From NCBI RefSeq assembly GCF_001579945.1, contig NZ_CP011971.1:496001-560000 (forward strand): a stretch of DNA of 64,000 bases. The letters are read 5' to 3'. Position numbers and translations under genes: made by a program. This DNA is from Steroidobacter denitrificans (GTDB taxonomy: Bacteria > Pseudomonadota > Gammaproteobacteria > Steroidobacterales > Steroidobacteraceae). The notes beneath the pieces were generated by a model. It did no database searches and had not been told where the DNA came from. It worked only from the letters and a program-made list of their open reading frames with translations. Shown one piece after another: positions 18,508 to 25,876 of the stretch (position 1 is the first letter of the stretch; each line of letters opens with the position of its first letter).

Positions 18508-20670
18508 ATGATCAAACGACCTTTCGGGTCGGTGGCGATATGCATCGCCGCCGGCCTGGTGATCGATGCTGTGGCGATCGAGGCTGTATTCGCCCAGGAG
18601 GCGGCGCAGTCCGTGGACGCAGCCAGGCGAAATGTACTGGATACAGTGATCGTTTCAGCTTCTCGTGAACGGGAACTGCTGTCCGAAACGCCGGCGTCGA
18701 TCGGTGTCATCGGCGAGGCCGCCGTACGCAGGGCGGGCGCGACGCATCCGCAACAGATTCTGAGCCAGGTGCCCGGCGTTGCGGTATCCGTTACAAACGG
18801 CGAAGGACATACGACCGCCATCCGCCAGCCATTCACGACCAGTCCGCTCTATTTGTTCCTGGAGGATGGTTTGCCGATTCGTGCGACCGGTTTTTTCAAC
18901 CATAATGCCTTGTATGAGCTGGATCTGCCCATGGCCGGCGGCATCGAGGTCACGCGCGGACCGGGCAGCGCACTGTATGGATCCGACGCTGTCGGCGGCA
19001 TCGTCAATATGCTGACGCGCGCCCCGGCGCCGATGGCTGGACTGGGTGGTTCTCTCGATGCCGGCAGCCATGGCTGGCGGCGCCTGATGCTGGAGGCGGA
19101 TACCGGCGAGGGTGCATGGGGTAGTCTGCGCGGCGGAGCGAATTTGACGCGCTCCGACGGCTGGCGCCATTACACCGGTTACGAGCGGAAAAGCGTCGAT
19201 CTGCGCTGGGATCTAACGACCCGATCCGGCGTGCACCTCAAGACGCTGCTTGCAGCGGGACATATCGATCAGGATACCGGCGCCAATTCGCCGCTGATCT
19301 ACAATGATTACCGCAATGATCCGACCCGCAACAATTTTCCTATCGCCTATCGCAAGGTCGAAGCACTGCGCCTGTCCATGGCGATCGAGAAGGAACTCGG
19401 CAACGGATTGCTCTCCATCACGCCGTATGTGCGCGACAATCGCATGGAACTGCTGGCGTCCTTCTCCCTGAGCTACGATCCGACGCTCTATGAGACCGCC
19501 AACCGGTCCTATGGCGCCTTGTTCAAATGGCGGCAGGATTTTCCGGCGTTCATGCGTGCCCGTCTCATCGGCGGCCTTGATGTGGATATCAGCCCGGGCG
19601 AGCGCAAGGAAAATCGTCTGGATGTGATCGCTACCGGCAGCGGCGCCTCCCGTGTCTTCAGTGATTATCGAGTCGGCGCTCGCATCTACGATTACGATGT
19701 GACCTTCCGTGCATATTCGCCGTACCTGCAGGGCGAGATTTCACCGCTCGAGCGGCTGCGCGTGACGCTGGGCATTCGCTACGATGCACTGAGCTACGAT
19801 CTCGACAACAAGCTGGCAGGAACATCTGTGCAGGGGGCGGCAACCTCGTTCTACGGCCAGACGCCGGATACGACGGTCGACTATGATCATGTCAGCCCGA
19901 AGATCGGTGCGACCTACGCGCTGAGCGATCGCATGAGCATTTATGCGTCCTACAACACGGGCTTTCGGGTGCCGTCCGAAAGTCAACTGTTTCGGCCATC
20001 GGTGGCCGCGAATGCCGCGGATGCCGCGGCCAGGGCATTGTTGGCGATGAACCTGAAACCGATCACGGCGACGCAATTCGAGATCGGCTGGCGTGGAAAA
20101 TTCGATCGCTGGTCCCTGGATTTGACCGCGTTCGATCTGGTGAAGCGCGATGACCTCGTCAGCCAGCGCGATATCGCCACCAACCTCACCACGAACGTCA
20201 ATGCCGGCAAGACCTCGCATCGCGGTCTGGAGGCCGGGATGGGTGTGGAGCTGTCGCCGAGCGTCCGGCTGGACTCGGCATTATCCTATGCGCGGCACGA
20301 GTACCGGAATTGGGTGACCGCGGCGGCGGACTTCAGCGGCAACGACATCGAAGCGGCACCGCGCGTTCTGGGCAACACGCGCCTTTCGTGGAATTCTGCG
20401 GCGGGTGTGGATATGCAGCTCGAATGGATTCATGTCGACGACTACTGGCTCGAGGCGTCGAATGCGAGCAGTTTTCCCAAGTATGGTGGCCATGACCTGT
20501 TCAACGTGCGCGCCCATTGGCAGGCGACGCCGTCCGTCGCCCTGTTCGGTCGTATCTACAATATAGCCGATACGCGGTATGCGGACAGCGCCCAGATTTC
20601 GTCCGGCACGCCGGTCTATTCACCGGGCCTGCCGCGCACCTACTTTGCCGGCGTGGATGTGCTCTGGTAG
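18508..20670 (+). CDS. TonB-dependent outer-membrane receptor
   Basis: 720-residue receptor with signal peptide (cleavage near AVFAQEA). The TonB box is probably LDTVIVSASRE, followed by the plug (TPASIGVIGEAAVRRAGATH, then ILSQVPGVAVSV, ending GPGSALYGSDAVGGIVNMLT). The barrel runs to LPRTYFAGVDVLW. Methionine-rich loops like those of the OprC homologue are not obvious. In the B. pertussis CruR operon the equivalent gene (bfrG) encodes a receptor lowered by copper, so copper or a copper complex is the favoured substrate. It starts 70 bp after the CruR-like gene, with only GGA as ribosome site, consistent with coupling. Confidence 0.88.
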   Translation: MIKRPFGSVAICIAAGLVIDAVAIEAVFAQEAAQSVDAARRNVLDTVIVSASRERELLSETPASIGVIGEAAVRRAGATHPQQILSQVPGVAVSVTNGEGHTTAIRQPFTTSPLYLFLEDGLPIRATGFFNHNALYELDLPMAGGIEVTRGPGSALYGSDAVGGIVNMLTRAPAPMAGLGGSLDAGSHGWRRLMLEADTGEGAWGSLRGGANLTRSDGWRHYTGYERKSVDLRWDLTTRSGVHLKTLLAAGHIDQDTGANSPLIYNDYRNDPTRNNFPIAYRKVEALRLSMAIEKELGNGLLSITPYVRDNRMELLASFSLSYDPTLYETANRSYGALFKWRQDFPAFMRARLIGGLDVDISPGERKENRLDVIATGSGASRVFSDYRVGARIYDYDVTFRAYSPYLQGEISPLERLRVTLGIRYDALSYDLDNKLAGTSVQGAATSFYGQTPDTTVDYDHVSPKIGATYALSDRMSIYASYNTGFRVPSESQLFRPSVAANAADAAARALLAMNLKPITATQFEIGWRGKFDRWSLDLTAFDLVKRDDLVSQRDIATNLTTNVNAGKTSHRGLEAGMGVELSPSVRLDSALSYARHEYRNWVTAAADFSGNDIEAAPRVLGNTRLSWNSAAGVDMQLEWIHVDDYWLEASNASSFPKYGGHDLFNVRAHWQATPSVALFGRIYNIADTRYADSAQISSGTPVYSPGLPRTYFAGVDVLW

Positions 20671-20683
20671 CGCGGGAGGCTGC

Positions 20684-21886
20684 ATGCGACGAAGAACGGT
20701 TGTTGCCGCGCTGGGCGTTCTGTCTTGCTGGCCGTACGTGCGCGCATTGGCGCATGCCGGCGATACGCATCGGCATGCTCAAGCCGGCAGGCGTACGGGA
20801 CTGGCGATGAGCTCTGCTTTCGCGCCGGACGGCAGCTTGTGGATGGTCGGATTGAACCAACGCCGGCAGCTGTTCGTGCAGCGCAGCAGCGACGGCGCGC
20901 ACTGGAGTGCGCCGCGCGTCATCGATACCGGGCACGATACGATCGCCGCCGAAGGCGAATTGCGGCCGAAGCTTGCCTTCGGACCGGATCGGCGGGTGGT
21001 CATCTCCTACACGCAGCCGCTCTCGAAGCCGTATACCGGTGAGATTCGCATGCTGCGCTCGGTGGACGGAGGAGCGAGTTTCTCCTTGCCGTTCACCGTG
21101 CATCGCGATCGGCAGCTCATCACGCACCGCTTCGAATCGATCGCCTTCGACTCGAGCGGTGCGCTGCATACGCTGTGGATCGACAAGCGCGACCTGGAGG
21201 CGGCCAGGCTGAAGGACGATGGCGGGAGTTATGCGGGCGCGGCGATCTATCGCAATGTGTCGCTCGACGGCGGCCGCACATTCGGGCCCGATATCAAGCT
21301 GGCCGATCATTCGTGCGAATGCTGCCGCATCGCGCTTGCACCTGCCGCGGGCGGCGGCCTGGCGGCGATGTGGCGGCATGTGTTTGCCGGTAACGTGAGG
21401 GATCACGCCTTCTGCACGATCGCCGCAGGCGGCGGCTCCGCGAGCGAGATGCGGCGTGCAAGTTTCGACGAGTGGAAGATCGATGCTTGTCCGCATCATG
21501 GTCCGGGGCTGGCGAGCGGCACGGGCGGTGGTTACCACGCCGTATGGTTCGGCGTGCGCCACGATGTGCCGGCGATCAGGTACGCTCTTCTCGATGAGCA
21601 GGGCGCGCCGCGCGGCCCGGTTTTGGAGCTGCCCGATGCGGGCGCGGAACATGCCGACGTAGGCAGCGTCGGTACGAATGTCGCGATCGTATGGCGAAGC
21701 TTTGACGGCGCGTGCACGCGCTATTCGGCCTGGCTTTCGAACGATGACGGCAGGACCTTCGCTATGCGTGTCCTGGGGAGCACGGAAGATGAGAGCGATA
21801 ATCCGTTCCTGGTGCGTCGCGATCGGCAGTTGTTCGCGATATGGCGCACGCGCCAGGAGGTGCGCGTTGAGCGGATGTTCGGATAG
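20684..21886 (+). CDS. BNR/sialidase-fold periplasmic protein with CECC motif
   Basis: 400-residue exported protein. ATG 20684 follows GGGAGG 13 nt after the receptor stop, so it is in the same operon. The leader ends near ALAHAG. Asp-box-like repeats are visible (SSDGAHWS, SVDGGASFS, SLDGGRTFG, SNDDGRTFA), indicating a beta-propeller, often annotated as exo-alpha-sialidase. A cluster HSCECCRIALAP near residue 208 plus IDACPHHGPG would suit metal or thiol chemistry, and the N-terminus is His-rich (HAGDTHRHAQ). A glycosidase role is doubtful: no sugar genes adjoin it. It may bind copper near the receptor. Confidence 0.7.
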   Translation: MRRRTVVAALGVLSCWPYVRALAHAGDTHRHAQAGRRTGLAMSSAFAPDGSLWMVGLNQRRQLFVQRSSDGAHWSAPRVIDTGHDTIAAEGELRPKLAFGPDRRVVISYTQPLSKPYTGEIRMLRSVDGGASFSLPFTVHRDRQLITHRFESIAFDSSGALHTLWIDKRDLEAARLKDDGGSYAGAAIYRNVSLDGGRTFGPDIKLADHSCECCRIALAPAAGGGLAAMWRHVFAGNVRDHAFCTIAAGGGSASEMRRASFDEWKIDACPHHGPGLASGTGGGYHAVWFGVRHDVPAIRYALLDEQGAPRGPVLELPDAGAEHADVGSVGTNVAIVWRSFDGACTRYSAWLSNDDGRTFAMRVLGSTEDESDNPFLVRRDRQLFAIWRTRQEVRVERMFG

Positions 21887-21926
21887 CGCCGTGCGCCGGA
21901 CCGGAACGGTCGTGCGTGGAGTTGGA

Positions 21927-22397
21927 ATGGCCATGCGTCGGGCTGGAACGGCGGGCGCCTTAGTCGCCGTTTGCGCTTTTGCCGCGGCCGCGGCGGCGCC
22001 ATCGAGCGTGGAGCGATTCGATGCCGCCGCCTGGGAGGACTTGCAGCAGGAGCTGTCCCGGCCGTCCGCCGTGGTCTTCACGGCCACCTATTGCGCAAGC
22101 TGTCCCGCTGTGCTGGCGAAACTGTCGGGTGCGCTCAGGGAACGAGGCATCGAGGGCGATGTCGTCGCGGTCGTGATCGATGACGCCGAGGCGTCCGAGT
22201 TGTTGAAGAACCGGCATTACCGGCATGCATCGCGCCTGTTCCTGTTCGAAGGGAATGAGGCCTCACTGCGCTACCGGGTCGACTCGCGCTGGCGCGGCGT
22301 CACGCCCTATGTTGCATTGCTGACCGCCAATGGCGAGACGGTGTTCACGGCCGGCACGCCGAGCGATGCGCAGATCGCGGCGTGGATCGGGCAGTGA
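21927..22397 (+). CDS. Thioredoxin-like periplasmic protein (CASC)
   Basis: 156-residue exported thioredoxin-fold protein. A hydrophobic leader (MAMRRAGTAGALVAVCAFAA) precedes a domain with VVFTATYCASCPAVLAKLSG, giving a CxxC redox pair, and a cis-Pro equivalent in RGVTPYVALL. The start is uncertain: ATG 21927 is 5 nt after GGAG; ATG 21933 and GTG 21891 are also in frame. It lies 40 bp after the BNR gene as the last operon member and may keep the neighbouring CECC cysteines or copper ligands reduced. It converges with the antiporter operon, leaving 6 bp between stops. Confidence 0.75.
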   Translation: MAMRRAGTAGALVAVCAFAAAAAAPSSVERFDAAAWEDLQQELSRPSAVVFTATYCASCPAVLAKLSGALRERGIEGDVVAVVIDDAEASELLKNRHYRHASRLFLFEGNEASLRYRVDSRWRGVTPYVALLTANGETVFTAGTPSDAQIAAWIGQ

Positions 22398-22403
22398 ATA
22401 CGG

Positions 22404-22754
22404 CTAATCCGTTCTCCGGGTGACGATCCATGTTCCGCACACCAGCGCGACCGCCGTGGGTGCGAAGCGCCAAGGCGCATCGAGGAACGCCAGTCCTACG
22501 ATCGAACCGATTGCCAACGCGACAAGCGCGGCGGCCTTGCCACGACGGCTGATCGCCCGGCGCTCGCGCCAGGCGCGCATGGGTGGACCAAACTGCGGAT
22601 TGTCCAGGAGGCGCCGTTCCCATTCGGGATTGCTTCTGGCGAAGCAGAAGGCGGCGGCCAGCATGAAGGGCACCGTCGGTAGAAGGGGCAGGAATATACC
22701 GACAATGCCGAACCCGACGGCGATGATGCCGGCGACGAGATAGATCAGCCTCAT
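22404..22754 (-). CDS. DUF454 (YbaN-family) membrane protein
   Basis: 116-residue inner-membrane protein. Start MRLIYLVAGIIAVGFGIVGI; then PLLPTVPFMLAAAFCFARSN, a signature segment of DUF454/YbaN, and NPQFGPPMRAWRERRAISRR before a C-terminal helix pair. Function is unknown. It begins 9 bp after mrpG, so it is probably the last gene of the antiporter operon. Confidence 0.85.
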   Translation of the reverse strand: MRLIYLVAGIIAVGFGIVGIFLPLLPTVPFMLAAAFCFARSNPEWERRLLDNPQFGPPMRAWRERRAISRRGKAAALVALAIGSIVGLAFLDAPWRFAPTAVALVCGTWIVTRRTD

Positions 22755-22763
22755 CGATTCTGA

Positions 22764-23117
22764 TCAGCTGCGGCTCGACCGCGCCGCCTCGGCCTGGTCC
22801 TGCAATCGGTCCTTGTCCCGGTAGATGGCGGCGTGCATCAACATCATCGCGGTCACGGGAGAGCTCATGACCACGAACAGCGTGATCAGAAGCTCGTGAA
22901 ACACGGGGCGCTGCGCCAGCGACGAGGCGACCAGCATCGAAGCAAAGAGCAGACAGCCGGTTCCCATGGTGGTCCCCATGGAGGGCCCGTGCATGCGCGC
23001 CTGGAAGTTCGGCAGCCGTAGCAGGCCGAGTGATCCGACGAAGGCGAACAGACCGCTGGCGATCAACAAAAGTGTCGCGGGCAGGGCGGCCCACAGGGGT
23101 ACATCCTGAGTCGTCAT
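22764..23117 (-). CDS. mrpG: Cation/proton antiporter subunit G
   Basis: 117-residue small membrane subunit of a Mrp/Pha-type Na+(K+)/H+ antiporter. About three helices; family segments LLIASGLFAFVGSLGLLRLP and ARMHGPSMGTTMGTGCLLFA are clear. It overlaps mrpF by 4 nt, as do the other subunits, indicating translational coupling. Confidence 0.92.
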   Translation of the reverse strand: MTTQDVPLWAALPATLLLIASGLFAFVGSLGLLRLPNFQARMHGPSMGTTMGTGCLLFASMLVASSLAQRPVFHELLITLFVVMSSPVTAMMLMHAAIYRDKDRLQDQAEAARSSRS

Positions 23118-23395
23118 GGCTCGATCACCTCGCCGCGTAGCAGAAACTTGGCCAGCGACATCGAGCCGATGAAACCGAACAAGGCAATCATCAGGGCGAT
23201 ATCGAAATAGGCCTGGCTGGTCGAACGAATACCGAGCGTCAGCAGTGTGAGCATGCCGTTGATATAGAAAGTGTCCAGCGCCAGGATGCGGTCCTGGGCG
23301 GCCGGGCCGCGCAGCAGGCGTATGACGGAGAACACCATGGCCATGGAAAAGCAGAAAAGCGCGAACCAGACGGCGTAGTGCAGCAACATATTCAC
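23114..23395 (-). CDS. mrpF: Cation/proton antiporter subunit F
   Basis: 93-residue membrane subunit with three helices. It carries SVIRLLRGPAAQDRILALDT, the conserved MrpF segment (RxxxGPxxxDRxxxxD). It overlaps mrpE (start) and mrpG (end) by 4 nt each. It acts in the assembled multi-subunit antiporter in the inner membrane. Confidence 0.92.
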   Translation of the reverse strand: MNMLLHYAVWFALFCFSMAMVFSVIRLLRGPAAQDRILALDTFYINGMLTLLTLGIRSTSQAYFDIALMIALFGFIGSMSLAKFLLRGEVIEP

Positions 23396-23880
23396 TGGAA
23401 AATCCCGATCAATGGGCGTTCATACCGTTCCTTGATGGTGCGGATCCAGCCTGCCTCGTCCTTGAGATCGAGTACATGCAAGGTCAGGATTCTATTCTCC
23501 TCGTCATGAGCCGCCCAGATCGTGCCGGGCGTCGACGTCACGATCGTGGATAGTACGGCGAGTCCGTGCGGATCGGTCAGTTCCAGCGGAATGTCCAGGA
23601 ATCCGGACCTCACCTGGTCCGGCGGAACCATACCCAGGATGATGCGCCCGACGCCGATGTTGGATCGAACGATGTCGATCAGCACGACGAAAAAAAGCCC
23701 GACCGCGAGATATAGGCGTCGTGGACGCGGCTGCAGCGGCCGCATGGTCATGCCGGCCAGCCCCAGCAGCAGGGCCAGTATCGCTCCCAGCACCAGGTGT
23801 CCGGGCGAGACCGAGTTGTTGAGCAACAGCCAGATCACGAACATGACCGCGATCAGCATCAGCGGCGGGCGGCGTTTCAT
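23392..23880 (-). CDS. mrpE: Cation/proton antiporter subunit E
   Basis: 162-residue subunit. Two N-terminal helices (VMFVIWLLLNNSVSPGHLVL) are followed by a cytoplasmic domain with DIVRSNIGVGRIILG, LAVLSTIVTSTPGTIWAA and LHVLDLKDE, all characteristic of MrpE/PhaE. ATGA overlaps link it to mrpD and mrpF. Confidence 0.92.
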   Translation of the reverse strand: MKRRPPLMLIAVMFVIWLLLNNSVSPGHLVLGAILALLLGLAGMTMRPLQPRPRRLYLAVGLFFVVLIDIVRSNIGVGRIILGMVPPDQVRSGFLDIPLELTDPHGLAVLSTIVTSTPGTIWAAHDEENRILTLHVLDLKDEAGWIRTIKERYERPLIGIFQ

Positions 23881-25535
23881 GGCTGGCTCGCTTCAACCGG
23901 TGCGAGATGCGTGCGCGAGGACAGCACGACCCGGATGTAGGTTTCGGGATCGTGCAGCGACCGCGCGGCGGCGTCCAGGTAGATCATCACGGGGTTGGCG
24001 GCGACCGTCAGGCCCATGGTGAGCAGCAGCAGAAACGCCACCGGCGCCGCTTCGATGATGCGCAGCCGCGGAGTCGTGCGGGTGACGTTGGTCCAGAACA
24101 GACGCATGCCGACGCGTGTCAGAGCGATCAGTGCCGCAAAACCGGCGACGATGATCGCGGCCATGAACGACCACATCTGCGTGGGGGCGGATTCGAAGCC
24201 TGTATTGAAGATGGCGGACAGCAGCGCGAATTTTGCGATGAACCCCGATAAAGGCGGCAGCCCGGAGATGAGCAGCACGCAGCATACGAACGACAGGCCC
24301 AGGAAGGCCATGACGGCCGGAATCGCAATGCCGACTTCATCATCGAGCGAATGCGAATCGGGAGATTCGCGCACGCCGAAGGCTTCGTAGCTGATCGCCG
24401 GCAAAGGCGCCGCGGCCGCGTCGGCCATGGGAGGAAATTGTGTGCGGGTACGTTCAGTCATGCCGGTGAGTATGAAGAATGCGCTGGTCGCGAGCACCGA
24501 GGTCAGCAGATAGAACAGGGCCGGTGCCGTCAGTACTTCGCTGGAAAAGCCCACGGCGGCCAGCAAGGTTCCCGAGGAGACGATCACCGAAAAACCGACC
24601 AGGCGACCCAGATGTTGCGCGGCCAGCAGACCGATCGTGCCGACGACGAGCGTTGCCATGCCGGCATAGAACAGCGCCGTGCCGATGAAAGTCGCATCGG
24701 CGTCGCTCGCGCCGATCAGCGTGCCGATGCGGATCAGTGCATAGATGCCGACCTTGGTCATGAGCGAAAATGCCGCTGCCACCGGTGCCCCCGCGGCAGC
24801 GTAGGTACCTGGTAGCCAGAAGTTCAGCGGCCAGCTGCCGGCCTTCACCAGGAAGGCAACTGCCAGCACCGTGGCGCCGGCTTCGAACAAGGGCCGGTCC
24901 TGCGGCGTCAGCGCGGCGATGCGACCGGCCAGATCCGCCATGTTCAATGTACCGGTAACGCCGTAGATAAGTGCCACGCCGATAAGGAACAGCAGCGAGG
25001 AGGCCAGATTGACGACGATGTAATGCAAGCCGGCCTTGACACGCGCCTTGCCGGAGCCGTGCAGAACCAGGCCATAGGAGGAAGCCAGCAGTACCTCGAA
25101 GAATACGAACAGGTTGAACAGATCACCGGTCAGGAATGCACCGTTCAAACCCATCAGCAGGAACTGGAACAAGGAATGGTAGTGCGGGCCGAGCCGATCC
25201 CAGCGAGCCAGCGAATACACCAGGGACGCCAGGCCCACCGAGGCGCCGAGCGCCAGCATCAATGCCGTCAGCCGGTCCACCACCAGCACGATGCCGAAGG
25301 GCGCAGCCCAATCCCCGATCGTGTAGACACCCACACCTTCAGACCACAGGTGCGGGATGGAATCCGTGGTCAGATACAGCAAGGTGCAGGCCGCCACGAA
25401 TTGCAGCAGCATCGCAGTCAGGGCGATGCTGACACGCACCACCCTGCGGGATTCCGCCAGCATGAGCATGAGCGCACCGGCCAGCAGCGGCACTACGATC
25501 GGCAGCACCGGCAGGTGCATCAGCAGCATGTTCAT
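23877..25535 (-). CDS. mrpD: Cation/proton antiporter subunit D
   Basis: 552-residue NuoN/NuoM-like membrane subunit, one of the proposed ion-translocating chains. ATG 25535 overlaps the mrpC stop by 4 nt; a second ATG at 25529 is possible. About 14 helices; core segments are LLASSYGLVLHGSGKARVKA, the charged-helix region FLVKAGSWPLNFWLPGTYAA and LSGLPPLSGFIAKFAL-like SGLPPLSGFIAKF. A hydrophilic insertion near residues 390-425 (TERTRTQFPPMADAAAAPLP) is longer than in many homologues. Confidence 0.93.
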   Translation of the reverse strand: MNMLLMHLPVLPIVVPLLAGALMLMLAESRRVVRVSIALTAMLLQFVAACTLLYLTTDSIPHLWSEGVGVYTIGDWAAPFGIVLVVDRLTALMLALGASVGLASLVYSLARWDRLGPHYHSLFQFLLMGLNGAFLTGDLFNLFVFFEVLLASSYGLVLHGSGKARVKAGLHYIVVNLASSLLFLIGVALIYGVTGTLNMADLAGRIAALTPQDRPLFEAGATVLAVAFLVKAGSWPLNFWLPGTYAAAGAPVAAAFSLMTKVGIYALIRIGTLIGASDADATFIGTALFYAGMATLVVGTIGLLAAQHLGRLVGFSVIVSSGTLLAAVGFSSEVLTAPALFYLLTSVLATSAFFILTGMTERTRTQFPPMADAAAAPLPAISYEAFGVRESPDSHSLDDEVGIAIPAVMAFLGLSFVCCVLLISGLPPLSGFIAKFALLSAIFNTGFESAPTQMWSFMAAIIVAGFAALIALTRVGMRLFWTNVTRTTPRLRIIEAAPVAFLLLLTMGLTVAANPVMIYLDAAARSLHDPETYIRVVLSSRTHLAPVEASQP

Positions 25536-25876
25536 GTCTCCGGCTCCTGTCCGTCGACATGATCGGTACCGGTGAGGCCGCGCGAGGCCAGCAGGACCAC
25601 CAGGAACAGGGCGGTCGTGGCGAAGCCGATGACGATGGCGGTGAGCACCAGGGCCTGGGGTACGGGGTCGGCGTAGGATGCCGGATCCATGACCTCGTCG
25701 CCGCGAATGATGGGAGGCGCGTTCAACGACAGCCGTCCCATGCCGAAAATAAACAGGTTGACGGCATAGGACAGCAGCGACAGGCCCATGATGACCTGGA
25801 AAGTGCGTGGCCGCAGCAGCAGCCACACGCCGGATCCCGTCAGTACGGCGATCGCCAGTGCATAGATGGATTCCAT
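25532..25876 (-). CDS. mrpC: Cation/proton antiporter subunit C
   Basis: 114-residue NuoK-like subunit. Start ATG 25876 shares its A with the TGA of the fused A/B gene. Three helices; IMGLSLLSYAVNLFIFGMGR is the MrpC signature, and DPASYADPVPQALVLTAIVI the second. Confidence 0.93.
   Translation of the reverse strand: MESIYALAIAVLTGSGVWLLLRPRTFQVIMGLSLLSYAVNLFIFGMGRLSLNAPPIIRGDEVMDPASYADPVPQALVLTAIVIGFATTALFLVVLLASRGLTGTDHVDGQEPET

Noticed and set aside
20684-21886. Calling this gene a true sialidase
   Set aside because: Asp-box repeats occur in many propellers; catalytic residues were not identified and the context is metal uptake.
20501-22087. Minus-strand open frame of 528 codons across the receptor and BNR genes
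   Set aside because: Low-complexity Arg/Ala product with no domain; the plus-strand genes have signal peptides, family motifs and ribosome sites.
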